Positions 16,269 through 24,269 of a DNA stretch of 64,000 nucleotides are shown piece by piece (the first letter of the stretch is position 1; each line of letters starts with the position of its first letter). Where the stretch lies: NCBI RefSeq assembly GCF_008630535.1, contig NZ_VWPH01000008.1, forward strand, positions 186,001 through 250,000, given 5' to 3'. Both the position numbers and the translations under genes were made by a program. Source of the stretch: Saccharopolyspora hirsuta (GTDB lineage Bacteria; Actinomycetota; Actinomycetes; Mycobacteriales; Pseudonocardiaceae). Below the pieces are notes generated by a model. It did not search any database and was not told the origin of the DNA. It worked only from the letters and a program-made list of their open reading frames with translations.

Positions 16269-16643
16269 TCAGCGGGCCTCGACGAGGTCGCAGACGAAGA
16301 CCAGGGTTTCGCCCGGGGCGATGACGCCGCCCGCGCCCCGGTCGCCGTAGGCGAGGCCCGGCGGGATGATCAGCTGGCGGCGGCCGCCGACCCGCATGCC
16401 CTGCAGGCCCTGGTCCCAGCCCGGGATGACCTGACCGGCGCCGAGCTGGATGCGCAGCGGCTGACCGCGGTCCCAGCTGGCGTCGAACTGCTTGCCGGTG
16501 CTGTGCGAGACCCCCACGTAGTGGACGGCGATCTGGCTGCCCGCGGTGGCTTCCGGGCCTTCGCCGACGGTGATGTCCCTGATCACCAGCTCGGCCGGGG
16601 GCTCGCCGGTGGGCCGGGCGATCTTCGGCTTCTCGATGTTCAC
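16269..16643 (-). CDS. FKBP-type peptidyl-prolyl cis-trans isomerase
   Basis: 124 aa single-domain FKBP, predicted to be cytosolic (no signal peptide or lipobox). The fold spans residues ~25-124, with HYVGVSHSTGKQFDASWDRG, QVIPGWDQGLQGMRVGGRR and IPPGLAYGDRGAGGVIAPG, so the drug/proline pocket residues (Tyr, Asp, Trp) are kept. It would accelerate prolyl isomerisation. GTG start at 16643 follows AAGGAG on the minus strand. It is transcribed on its own, convergent with the MFS gene. Confidence 0.94.
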   Translation of the reverse strand: MNIEKPKIARPTGEPPAELVIRDITVGEGPEATAGSQIAVHYVGVSHSTGKQFDASWDRGQPLRIQLGAGQVIPGWDQGLQGMRVGGRRQLIIPPGLAYGDRGAGGVIAPGETLVFVCDLVEAR

Positions 16644-16739
16644 GAGCGTTCTCCTTGATCGGTGGTGCGCCGCGTCGTCCAGCGCTGCTGCGGAATTCTC
16701 CCAGGGCGGTCCGATGTGGAGCGCAGCCGCCCGGCGTCG

Positions 16740-18071
16740 TCAGGCGTGGTCGGACCAGGCGCGGGCGAGGGCCGGGACAGCTTGGTCGAGGAGCTCGGGG
16801 GTCAGGGCGAAGCTGAGGCGGAGGTGGTCGCGGTAGCGGCCGTCGGGGGAGAACATCGAGCCCGGGGCCACCGCGACGCCCAGCTCGCGGGCGCGTTCGG
16901 CGAAGGCGTCGGCGTCGGTGCCGGGGAGGCGGACCCACAGCGACAGGCCGCCCGCCGGGGCGGGCCAGGTCCACTGCGGGAGCTCCCGGCGCAGGGCCGC
17001 CGACAGGTGGTCGCGGCGGCGGGTCAGCTCGGCGCGCCAGGCCGTGATGTCGTTGTGCCGCAGCAGTTCCGCGGCGAAGCGCTGGGCGACCGTGCTGGTC
17101 GCCAGGTCGCCGGTCTGCTTCAGCTCGGTGAGCTGGCTGCGCAGCGGTTCGGGGGCGACCAGCCAGCCCACCCGCAGCCCGCCCCACAGCGTCTTCGACA
17201 GCGAGTGGACCTCGATCGTGCCGTGCGGGTGGGTGTCGGCGAAGCGGCCGGGCGGCGGGCCCCCGTGCCGCACCTCGGCCAGCGTGTGGTCGGCGACCAC
17301 CGGCAGGTCGGCGTCGCGGGCGATCCCGGCCAGCTCCCGCACGCGCTCGGCGTCGGCGACCGCGCCGGTGGGGTTGCGGACCGCCTGGACGTAGGCGAAC
17401 GCGGGCCGGTGCCTGGTCAGCGCCTCGGCCAGCGCTCCGGGGAGCATGCCGCGCTCGTCGGTGGGCACCGCGACGGCCCGCGCCCCGCAGCCGGTGATGG
17501 CGGCCAGCGCGCCGGGGTAGGTGGGTTCCTCGACCAGCACCGCTTCGCCGGGGCGGGCCAGGCAGCGGGTGCTCAGGTCGATGCCCTGCTGCCCGCCGCC
17601 GGTGATCAGCACGTCGCCGAGGAGTTCCAGCAGGCCCGGCTCACCGCGCGGGTCGTAGCCGTGCCTGCTCGGGGTGCGCAGGAGGTCGGCCGGGTCCAGC
17701 CGGGGCAGGTGCAGGTGCGCCGGATCGGGAACGACCGATGTGGACAGATCGGCGAACACCGCGCCGGGGCTCAGCAACCGGTCCATCGCCGAGGTCGCGC
17801 CGGTCGCGGTGAGGTAGGTGCCGCTGCCGTGCTTGCGCTCGCAGATCCCGTCCTCGAACAGCGCGTTGAACGCGGCGGCCACCGCGCCGCGGCTGCACTC
17901 CAGGACGCGGGCCAGGTCGCGCTCGGAGGGCAGGCGGGTGCCGGGGCTGAGCGCGCCGGTGCGCGCGAGGTCGGTGAGCGCGGCGGCCAGCCGACGGCTC
18001 AGCGGGCCGTGCTCGTGGCGGAGCCGGTCGCGGAGCAGCGCGGCGAAGTGGTCCACATCGGCGGATGGCAT
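16740..18071 (-). CDS. MocR-type regulator (GntR HTH fused to aminotransferase fold)
   Basis: 443 aa. Residues ~1-85 carry a winged helix (PGTRLPSERDLARVLECSRGAVAAAFNALFEDG). The remainder is a fold-type I PLP domain with the Schiff-base lysine region HSLSKTLWGGLRVGW. MocR proteins use PLP or an aldimine as effector and commonly regulate adjacent amino acid or vitamin genes. The ATG at 18071 is chosen because upstream sequence is promoter-like; no ribosome site precedes it, so it may be leaderless. Divergent from ilvE across a region holding two inverted repeats, and so probably its regulator and an autoregulator. Confidence 0.92.
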   Translation of the reverse strand: MPSADVDHFAALLRDRLRHEHGPLSRRLAAALTDLARTGALSPGTRLPSERDLARVLECSRGAVAAAFNALFEDGICERKHGSGTYLTATGATSAMDRLLSPGAVFADLSTSVVPDPAHLHLPRLDPADLLRTPSRHGYDPRGEPGLLELLGDVLITGGGQQGIDLSTRCLARPGEAVLVEEPTYPGALAAITGCGARAVAVPTDERGMLPGALAEALTRHRPAFAYVQAVRNPTGAVADAERVRELAGIARDADLPVVADHTLAEVRHGGPPPGRFADTHPHGTIEVHSLSKTLWGGLRVGWLVAPEPLRSQLTELKQTGDLATSTVAQRFAAELLRHNDITAWRAELTRRRDHLSAALRRELPQWTWPAPAGGLSLWVRLPGTDADAFAERARELGVAVAPGSMFSPDGRYRDHLRLSFALTPELLDQAVPALARAWSDHA

Positions 18072-18104
18072 GCGGCCATTCTGCCGCAAGGAGGACCACG
18101 CTCT

Positions 18105-18182
18105 AGTGGATGAACGATCCACTTGCTAGCGTGTCACTCAGCCGCGAAGTGGCTTGTTCCACATCGCGAGATATGCCACTTT
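18105..18182. promoter_or_regulatory. Paired inverted repeats in the mocR-ilvE divergent region
   Basis: AGTGGAT-GAACG-ATCCACT occupies 18105-18123. A second dyad, AAGTGGC (18147-18153) with GCCACTT (18175-18181), lies about 40 bp further on. The shared half-site AGTGGnT/C in several orientations is what a MocR dimer contacting two separated sites would need. The second dyad ends 17 nt before the ilvE ATG. Confidence 0.6.
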
Positions 18183-18198
18183 GCTGGAGGGAGCGGCG

Positions 18199-19119
18199 AT
18201 GGCGCTGACCGAGGCGGACTACATCTGGATGGACGGCGAGCTGGTTCCGTGGCAGGACGCCCGGATCCACGTGCTCAGCCACGGACTGCACTACGGCACC
18301 GGTGTTTTCGAGGGCGTCCGCGCGTACTCCACATCGGACGGACCGGCGCTCTTCCGGCTCGACGAGCACCTGGACCGGCTGTTCCGCAGCGCCAAGATGC
18401 TGCGCATGGCGCTGCCGCGCGACAAGGCGGAACTGCGCGCGGCGACGCTGGAGCTGGTGCGCGCCAACGGCCACCGCTCCTGCTACGTGCGCCACCTGGC
18501 GAACCTCGGCTACGGCGCGATGGGCGTCGACCCCACCGGGGCCGTGGTGCAGATGTCGATCAGCAGCTGGGAGTGGGGCGCCTACCTCGGCGACGCCGCC
18601 GAGCACGGCATCCGGCTGATGACCAGCTCCTGGCGCCGCAACGACCCGACGGTGGTGCCGACGGCGGCCAAGGCCACCGGCCCCTACCTGAACTCCGCGC
18701 TGGCCAAGCTCGAAGCGCGCGAGGCCGGGTTCGACGAGGCGGTGCTGCTGAGCACCGACGGGTACGTGAGCGAGTGCTCCGGCGAGAACGTCTTCATCCG
18801 GCGCGGCGACGTGCTCTACACGCCGCCGTCCAGCGCGGGTGCGCTGGAGGGCATCACCCAGGACACGGTCGGGACGCTCGCTGCGGACCTCGGGATCGAG
18901 GTGCGGCGCGAGAACCTGCTGCGCTCCGACCTCTACGCCGCCGACGAGATGTTCCTGTGCGGCACGGCGGCGGAGGTGACGCCGGTGCGCTCGGTGGACA
19001 ACCGCGAGATCGGCGGCCCCGGGCCGATGACCTGCAAGATCCGCGACGCGTTCCGCGCCGCGGTGACCGGTGCGGACGAGCGCTACCGGCACTGGCTGAC
19101 CTTCGTCGGCGAGCGCTGA
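18199..19119 (+). CDS. ilvE: Branched-chain amino acid aminotransferase (IlvE type)
   Basis: 306 aa fold-type IV PLP enzyme, final step of Leu/Ile/Val synthesis or first step of their breakdown. Seen: IWMDGELVPWQDARIHVLSHG, YGTGVFEGVRAY, the PLP lysine in AAKATGPYLNS, and the cofactor loop EGITQDTV. Length matches the shorter E. coli type rather than the ~360-residue actinobacterial housekeeping enzyme I would expect, so this may be a second, specialised copy. The ATG at 18199 follows GGAGGGAG; a longer frame to 18154 overlaps the second operator dyad. Divergent from the MocR gene. Confidence 0.88.
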   Translation: MALTEADYIWMDGELVPWQDARIHVLSHGLHYGTGVFEGVRAYSTSDGPALFRLDEHLDRLFRSAKMLRMALPRDKAELRAATLELVRANGHRSCYVRHLANLGYGAMGVDPTGAVVQMSISSWEWGAYLGDAAEHGIRLMTSSWRRNDPTVVPTAAKATGPYLNSALAKLEAREAGFDEAVLLSTDGYVSECSGENVFIRRGDVLYTPPSSAGALEGITQDTVGTLAADLGIEVRRENLLRSDLYAADEMFLCGTAAEVTPVRSVDNREIGGPGPMTCKIRDAFRAAVTGADERYRHWLTFVGER

Positions 19120-19219
19120 TAACCTCCGCGGCATGGGCTCCGCGCAGTGACCACCACCCGTTGACGGCGCGACGCGTTCTCGCGGTCGCGCCGGTTCGCA
19201 CTGCGCTGGAGGAGTCGTT

Positions 19220-19978
19220 TTGCTGGAAGAAGCAGAGTTCGAAACCCACGTCGCCGACCGGCTCGCCGCGCTGCCGGGCGTGCGCGCGGTGAGCCTCGGC
19301 GGGTCGCGCGCCCAAGGTACGCACCGCGCCGACAGCGACTGGGACTTCGCGATCTACTACCGCGGCCGGTTCGAGCCGCAGCACCTGCGCGACGTCGGCT
19401 GGCCGGGGGAGGTGTCCGAGCTCGGCGCCTGGGGCGGCGGCGTGTTCAACGGCGGTGCCTGGCTGCGGATCGACGGCCGCCCGGTGGACGTCCACTACCG
19501 CGATCTCGACGTGGTCGAGCACGTGCTCGCCGAAGCCCGCGCCGGGCGCTTCGAGTGGCAGCCGCTGATGTTCCACCTGGCCGGTATCCCGAGCTACCTG
19601 CTGCTGGCCGAGCTGGCGATCAACCGCGTGCTGCACGGTGAGCTGCCGCGACCGGAGTACCCGCGGGCGCTGCGCGAAGCCGCACCGGCGGTCTGGTGGC
19701 AGCAGGCATCGCTCGGTTTCGCCTACGCCCGGGCGAACCACGCCCCGCGCGGTCAGCTCGCCGAAACGGCGGGGGCGATCGCCCAGGCGGCCTGCCAGTC
19801 GGCCCACGCGGTCCTGGCCGCGCGAGGGGAGTGGGTGACCAACGAGAAGCGCCTGCTCGCCAGGGCGGGACTGCGCGACGTGGACCAGGTGATCGCCGGG
19901 CTGACCCCGGATTCCCTGGTCGCGGCGGTGGATCGGGCGCAGGCCCGCTGCGAGGCGGCGGTATCCGCAGCCCGCTGA
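19220..19978 (+). CDS. Nucleotidyltransferase-fold protein (NTP_transf_2)
   Basis: 252 aa with an N-terminal minimal nucleotidyltransferase domain: LGGSRAQGTHRADSDWDFAIYY contains the GS signature plus the DxD metal ligands, and a third acidic residue is in RPVDVHYRDLD. The C-terminal helical region (~120-250) is of unknown role. Family members transfer AMP or other nucleotides to small molecules or proteins, or act as antitoxins, but no target can be assigned. The TTG start is supported by GGAGGAG at 19209-19215. Not adjacent to a HEPN toxin, so a MNT/HEPN toxin pair is unlikely. Confidence 0.82.
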   Translation: MLEEAEFETHVADRLAALPGVRAVSLGGSRAQGTHRADSDWDFAIYYRGRFEPQHLRDVGWPGEVSELGAWGGGVFNGGAWLRIDGRPVDVHYRDLDVVEHVLAEARAGRFEWQPLMFHLAGIPSYLLLAELAINRVLHGELPRPEYPRALREAAPAVWWQQASLGFAYARANHAPRGQLAETAGAIAQAACQSAHAVLAARGEWVTNEKRLLARAGLRDVDQVIAGLTPDSLVAAVDRAQARCEAAVSAAR

Positions 19979-19982
19979 CGCA

Positions 19983-20028
19983 CTCGTGAGTGCGGAAACC
20001 GGTTCTGGCCGGTTTTCGCACTCACGAG
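19983..20028. terminator. 20-bp stem terminator hairpin
   Basis: CTCGTGAGTGCGGAAACCGG pairs with CCGGTTTTCGCACTCACGAG (one G-T wobble) around TTCTGG. It starts 5 nt after the nucleotidyltransferase stop, is the longest stem in this part of the window, and probably acts as a terminator. Confidence 0.8.
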
Positions 20029-20062
20029 CGGGCGGGCCCGGCTGGCTGCCATGATCGTCCGC

Positions 20063-20323
20063 ATGGGGCTGTTCGACGCGAAGCCGAAGCTCGCGACCGT
20101 GCTGGGGAAGGCGTTCCGGTGCCTGGGGTGCGGCAACGCCTGGTTCTGGTCCCGGGAGGTCAAGCTGAACACGACCGGCGCCGAGCTCTTCAACATGGCG
20201 TGGGCGAACGAGTCCGCCACCGGGCTGGTCTGCGACGAGTGCGGGTACGTGCACGAGTTCGCGGGCCGCAACCGGCCCCAGCTGTGGAAGGAGAAGGAGG
20301 GCTACCCGGCGGGCGCCGAGTAG
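20063..20323 (+). CDS. Small zinc-ribbon protein
   Basis: 86 aa with two CxxC knuckles, CLGCGN (~residues 20-25) and CDECGY (~residues 59-64), which should bind one zinc. The function is unknown; such ribbons serve in nucleic acid or protein contacts. The ATG at 20063 is preferred over 20051: CATGAT lies 7 nt before it, like a -10 of a leaderless transcript, and no ribosome site precedes either codon. It is convergent with the MFS gene, whose stop lies 3 nt away. Confidence 0.72.
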   Translation: MGLFDAKPKLATVLGKAFRCLGCGNAWFWSREVKLNTTGAELFNMAWANESATGLVCDECGYVHEFAGRNRPQLWKEKEGYPAGAE

Positions 20324-20326
20324 CCG

Positions 20327-21478
20327 TCAGCGGGGCCGGACGGCCGGGGCGGAAAGGGCGACCAGCAGGGCGAGGGCGGCGGGGACGGCCATGCCGATGC
20401 TCAGGTCGGTCCAGCTGGAGATCAGGCCGATCACCACCGGGCCCGCCAGCAGTCCGCCGTAGCCGAGGGTGCTGACCTGCGCGAGGTCCCGGCCGCTGCG
20501 GTTCGGGTCGCGGTTGCCCGCGGCGTTGAACACCTGCGGGATGATGCACGAGAGGCCGATCCCGAACAGCGCGAAGCCGATGATCGCGGCCACCGGGTGG
20601 TGCAGCAGCAGGGCGGTGCCCAGGCCGGTGCCCGCGATCGCGCCGCAGCAGCGGACCAGCAGCACCGGTCCGAGCCGGGCCACCAGGAAGTCGCCCAGGA
20701 AGCGGAAGACGGCCATCATCGCGGAGAACACCGCGTAGCCGACCGCCGCGATCGCCGGGCTGGTCTCCAGCACGTCGTGCAGGTACAGCGGCGACCAGTC
20801 GGCCATCGAACCCTCGCCGACCGAGCAGAAGAACGCCAGCACGCCCAGGAACAGGATCCCCGGCGAAATTCCGCGCTGCCGCGGCGAAGATTCGCTCGGC
20901 GCGCGGACCTCCGCCGGGAGCAGTTCGCGCCGCGCCAGCAGCAGCACCGCGGCGAGCACCGCCGCGACGAACGCGAAGTGCGCCCCCGCACTGATCGAAG
21001 CGTGGGCGGCCAGCGCCCCGACCCCGGCGCCGAGCAGGCCGCCGACGCTGAACATCGCGTGGAAGGTGCTCACGATCGGTCGGCCGTAGCTGCGCTGGAC
21101 CTGCATCGCGTGGGTGTTCATGGCCACGTCGACGGTCCCGTGGCCGGCGCCGAACACCAGCAGGCCCACCAGCAACAGCGGCAGGCTGCCCGCGAAGCCC
21201 GGCAGCAGCAGGCTCGCCGCCATCGCCACCCCGGCCGGACCCAGCACCCGGGCGCTGCCGAACCGGTCGGCGAGGTGCCCGACGGCCTGCATCGCCAGCA
21301 CCGACCCGGCCGCCACCGCGAACAGCGCCAGCGTCACCTGCCCGTCGTCGAGGCCGAGGTCCTGCTTGATCGCCGGGATCCGCGCGGTCCAGGTGCCCAG
21401 CGCCGCGCCGGTGCTGACGAAGTAGGCCGTGACGGCCCAGCGCGCCCGCTGCGGGACGGCGACGGTGGTCTCAGACAA
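20327..21478 (-). CDS. MFS transporter (YbjJ-like)
   Basis: 383 aa with 12 predicted helices and no recognisable substrate motif. VSTGAALGTWTARIPAIKQDLGLDDGQV and HLADRFGSARVLG resemble the YbjJ/fucose-permease-like MFS branch. The TTG start (21478) overlaps the end of the DeoR gene by 8 nt, so the two form a translationally coupled operon and the DeoR protein probably controls this carrier. Substrate unknown; a sugar is suggested only by the DeoR partner. Confidence 0.87.
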   Translation of the reverse strand: MSETTVAVPQRARWAVTAYFVSTGAALGTWTARIPAIKQDLGLDDGQVTLALFAVAAGSVLAMQAVGHLADRFGSARVLGPAGVAMAASLLLPGFAGSLPLLLVGLLVFGAGHGTVDVAMNTHAMQVQRSYGRPIVSTFHAMFSVGGLLGAGVGALAAHASISAGAHFAFVAAVLAAVLLLARRELLPAEVRAPSESSPRQRGISPGILFLGVLAFFCSVGEGSMADWSPLYLHDVLETSPAIAAVGYAVFSAMMAVFRFLGDFLVARLGPVLLVRCCGAIAGTGLGTALLLHHPVAAIIGFALFGIGLSCIIPQVFNAAGNRDPNRSGRDLAQVSTLGYGGLLAGPVVIGLISSWTDLSIGMAVPAALALLVALSAPAVRPR

Positions 21479-22226
21479 CGCGGACCTCCACCCCTGCCGC
21501 CGCGAGCTCGGCGCGCGCCTCCTCGGGCGCGGAGGAGTCGGTGACGACGACGTCGAGATCGGTGACCGGGCAGACCAGCCCCAGCCCGGTGCGGGCGAAC
21601 TTCGCCCCGTGGCAGACGGCCACGACGCGCTGGGCGGCCTCCACGGCGGCCCGCTTCACCGGGACCTCCTCCAGGTCGTGCGCGGTCAGCCCGTGCTTCG
21701 CCGACAACCCGCACACGCCGAGGACCGCGGTGTCCACCCGCAGCGCGCGCAGCGACGCCTCTGCCAGGTGCCCGATGAACGACAGCTCTCCGGGCTTCGC
21801 GCGCCCGCCGGGCAGCAGCAGGTCCACCTGCGGCACGTTGCTCAGCGCGTTCGCCGAGTGCATGTCCAGCGGGATCGCGGTCAGCTGGCGGTGGGCCAGC
21901 CGCTTGGCGACTTCCAGCGTCGTGGTGCCGGAATCGAGGATCACCGATTCGCCGTCGGCGATCAGCTCGTCGACCGCGGCCGCCAGCCGCTGCTTGGTCG
22001 CCACCTCGTCGCGCTCGCGGAGCGGGAACGGCGCCGAGTGGCCGCGCAGGAAGCTCACCGCGCCGCCCCGCACCCGGCGCAGGACGCCCTGCTCGGCGAG
22101 CTGGTCCAGGTCGCGGCGGATGGTCATCTCCGAGCAGCCGGTCGCCTCGGCCAGCTCGGCGACCGTGACGCGCTCGGCCAGCCGCAGCCGCTCGACGATC
22201 GCCGCCGTGCGTTCCGAACTTTCCAC
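21471..22226 (-). CDS. DeoR-family transcriptional regulator
   Basis: 251 aa. The N-terminal HTH is RVTVAELAEATGCSEMTIRRDLDQLAEQG (residues ~14-45). The C-terminal DeoR sensor domain has ILDSGTTTLEVAKRL and AAQRVVAVCHGAKF, the phosphosugar-binding pattern of this family. GTG at 22226 is chosen because the canonical HTH then starts at the usual distance; the frame extends upstream to 22322, but that part is not conserved-looking and lies in the promoter. Couples to the MFS gene. A direct repeat in its promoter may be its operator. Confidence 0.9.
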   Translation of the reverse strand: MESSERTAAIVERLRLAERVTVAELAEATGCSEMTIRRDLDQLAEQGVLRRVRGGAVSFLRGHSAPFPLRERDEVATKQRLAAAVDELIADGESVILDSGTTTLEVAKRLAHRQLTAIPLDMHSANALSNVPQVDLLLPGGRAKPGELSFIGHLAEASLRALRVDTAVLGVCGLSAKHGLTAHDLEEVPVKRAAVEAAQRVVAVCHGAKFARTGLGLVCPVTDLDVVVTDSSAPEEARAELAAAGVEVRVV

Positions 22227-22236
22227 GATTGCGATC

Positions 22237-22275
22237 GAACAGGAATCATGTGCGAAACGCAAGAGAACGAACAGG
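22237..22275. promoter_or_regulatory. Direct repeat CGAACAGG with 31-bp period
   Basis: CGAACAGG occurs at 22237-22244 and 22268-22275, three helical turns apart, just upstream of the DeoR start and within the divergent region to the PyrD-like gene. DeoR proteins often bind spaced direct repeats, so this is a candidate autoregulatory site. Confidence 0.4.
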
Positions 22276-22373
22276 GCGTGTGATCGAGGCCGCTGGGGTG
22301 GGGAGCGGCGAATGGGGGACAATGGACGTCGACGCTGCGATGCGCAGGTCGTCGACGCGGGTAGGAGGAGATC

Positions 22374-23396
22374 GTGAGCGTGGCCCAGGAGCGCAACCTA
22401 CGGTTGGTGCGAGACGTTCCGGCCGAACCCGGCGTTCGGCTCGGCGACATCAGACTGCGCAACCGCCTGGTGACCTCGTCCAGCCTGCTCGGCTACGGCG
22501 TGGCCAACGCCAAGCTGGTGCCCTACGGCATGAGCCCGATCTCGTCGTTCGTGCCGCTGGCCCGGTTCGGCGCGGTCACCACCCGCACCGTCACCGTCGA
22601 ACCCCGCGAGGGGCACTTCACCACCCGAGACGTGTGGCCGCTGCAGGAGCTGCCCGCGCTGATCAAGCGCTACGGCCAGGCGCTGCGGCAGGTCGACGGC
22701 GGCTGGCTCAACGCCTTCGGCTGGTGCAACGTCGGCATCGACGCCTACCTGCGCGACTACTACCCGCGCACCCGCGAGCAGAACACCATCATCTCCGTCG
22801 GCGGGTTCTCCGCCGAGGAGTTCGTCACCCTGGTGGACAAGGTGAACGCCGCGGTGCCCGCCGGGGAGATCGCCGCGGTCGAGTTCAACGTCTCCTGCCA
22901 CAACGTCAACTTCGACTTCAACCAGATCATCGAGTCGGTGCTGGCCGAGGCGGTGCCGCGCAGCAACCACCCGGTGATCCTCAAGCTCTCGCCGGACTAC
23001 GACTACCTGGGCCACGCGCGGCTGGCGGCCCGCCACGGGGTGTCCGCGCTGACCGCGATCAACACCGTCAAGGGCCTGCGGCTGGACCCGAACACCGGGC
23101 AACCGCTGCTGAAGAACGGCTTCGGCGGCCTGTCCGGCCGCGCGATCAAGCCGATCGGCCTGCGCGTGGTCAAGGAGCTCCGCGACTCCGGCGTCACCCT
23201 GCCGATCATCGCCACCGGCGGCATCCGCAGCTTCGACGACTGCCGCGAGTACTTCTGGGCGGGTGCGGACGCGGTGAGCCTCGGCAGCGCCAGCTGGTTC
23301 GCCAGCTACCCGGGCTACGCGCTGTCCCCGCTCTACGGGGCCCGCATCCGCAACCTCCTGCGCCGCATCGAGAACTACGAGCCCCCGGCCCGCTGA
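22374..23396 (+). CDS. Dihydroorotate dehydrogenase-like flavoprotein (class 1 type)
   Basis: 340 aa FMN TIM barrel. Seen: VEFNVSCHNVNFDFNQ (class 1 catalytic Cys, with the usual CPN altered to CHN), VILKLSPDYDYLGHARLAA, INTVKGLRLDPNTGQPLL, LSGRAIKPIGLRVV and the phosphate loop IIATGGIRSFDD. The long N-terminal strand region and the altered CHN motif differ from housekeeping PyrD, so oxidation of dihydroorotate is possible but not certain. GTG at 22374 follows GGAGGAG. Divergent from DeoR, with no pyrimidine genes nearby. Confidence 0.82.
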   Translation: MSVAQERNLRLVRDVPAEPGVRLGDIRLRNRLVTSSSLLGYGVANAKLVPYGMSPISSFVPLARFGAVTTRTVTVEPREGHFTTRDVWPLQELPALIKRYGQALRQVDGGWLNAFGWCNVGIDAYLRDYYPRTREQNTIISVGGFSAEEFVTLVDKVNAAVPAGEIAAVEFNVSCHNVNFDFNQIIESVLAEAVPRSNHPVILKLSPDYDYLGHARLAARHGVSALTAINTVKGLRLDPNTGQPLLKNGFGGLSGRAIKPIGLRVVKELRDSGVTLPIIATGGIRSFDDCREYFWAGADAVSLGSASWFASYPGYALSPLYGARIRNLLRRIENYEPPAR

Positions 23397-23510
23397 CCGC
23401 TGGGCGGATCGGGTGATCGTCGCGGTCACCGCGGGAAACCCGCCGCGCTTCCCATACGCTGATCTCCGCGTGATCACGCGGAATCCCCGTGCGGAGGCGG
23501 GTGCGGTGCC

Positions 23511-24269
23511 GTGGCGGACGACGACGAGGAACCCCGGCGCCGGTGGTGGCAGCGGCTGCTGAGCGGTCCGGCGTTCGTCATCACCGGGCTGGTCGCAGCG
23601 CTGATCGGGTTGGCTGCGCCCTTCGTGTTCAACGCGGTCCGGGACGCGGCCCGGCCGCCGCTGCTCGCCTGGGCGAGCTCGGACGGCGGGGCGGTCGGCG
23701 ACCTCTCCTTCGCGCTGCCCGAGGAGCTGCCGGAGCAGCGCTTGGGCGAGATCGGCACGCCGTACGACTTCTTCGCCGGTGGTGCCACGAAGGTCGGGGT
23801 GCAGGGCAGCACGGTGACGGTCGAGGGCGCGCAGTCGCGCGACATCGTGATCACCAACATGCGGGCCAAGATCCTCAGCCGCGGCCCGAACGTCACCGGC
23901 ACCCTGTTCTGCGCGGGCCAGCAGGGCGACGTGCCCGCCGACAACATCGGTTTCGACCTGGACGAGGTGCGCCCGGTGGCGCGGGAGCTGCGCGACGACC
24001 AGCTGGGTGCGCCGTTCTTCGCGGGCAAGGCCAAGCAGCTGACCGACGGCGAGACCGCGGTTTTCCAGATCGAGGCGCGCGCCGCGGCGGCGCACTACCG
24101 CTGGGAGCTGGAGATCGACCTGGTCGTGGACGGCCGCCCGCAGACCATCGGCGTGCACCCGCCCGGCGGGCCGTTCGAGATCACCGGCACCGGGCCGGGG
24201 AGCAGCGCGGTCTACCGGTGGCGCGGCAACTCCTGGTCGCCGGACGGGCCGGGGAGGTCGTGCGGGTGA
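23511..24269 (+). CDS. Membrane-anchored protein of unknown function
   Basis: 252 aa. A basic, Trp/Arg-rich start (RRRWWQRLLSG) is followed by one hydrophobic helix (residues ~20-42) and a ~200-residue domain predicted to lie outside the membrane, rich in beta-strand-like sequence and ending in a Ser/Pro/Gly tail. I recognise no family. GTG at 23511 has GGAGG 13 nt upstream. The stop overlaps the start of the next gene, so the two are cotranscribed and possibly act together at the cell surface. Confidence 0.72.
   Translation: MADDDEEPRRRWWQRLLSGPAFVITGLVAALIGLAAPFVFNAVRDAARPPLLAWASSDGGAVGDLSFALPEELPEQRLGEIGTPYDFFAGGATKVGVQGSTVTVEGAQSRDIVITNMRAKILSRGPNVTGTLFCAGQQGDVPADNIGFDLDEVRPVARELRDDQLGAPFFAGKAKQLTDGETAVFQIEARAAAAHYRWELEIDLVVDGRPQTIGVHPPGGPFEITGTGPGSSAVYRWRGNSWSPDGPGRSCG

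Noticed and set aside
19220-19978. MNT/HEPN toxin-antitoxin pair
   Set aside because: The nucleotidyltransferase domain is present but no HEPN partner is encoded next to it, and the protein is longer than usual antitoxins.
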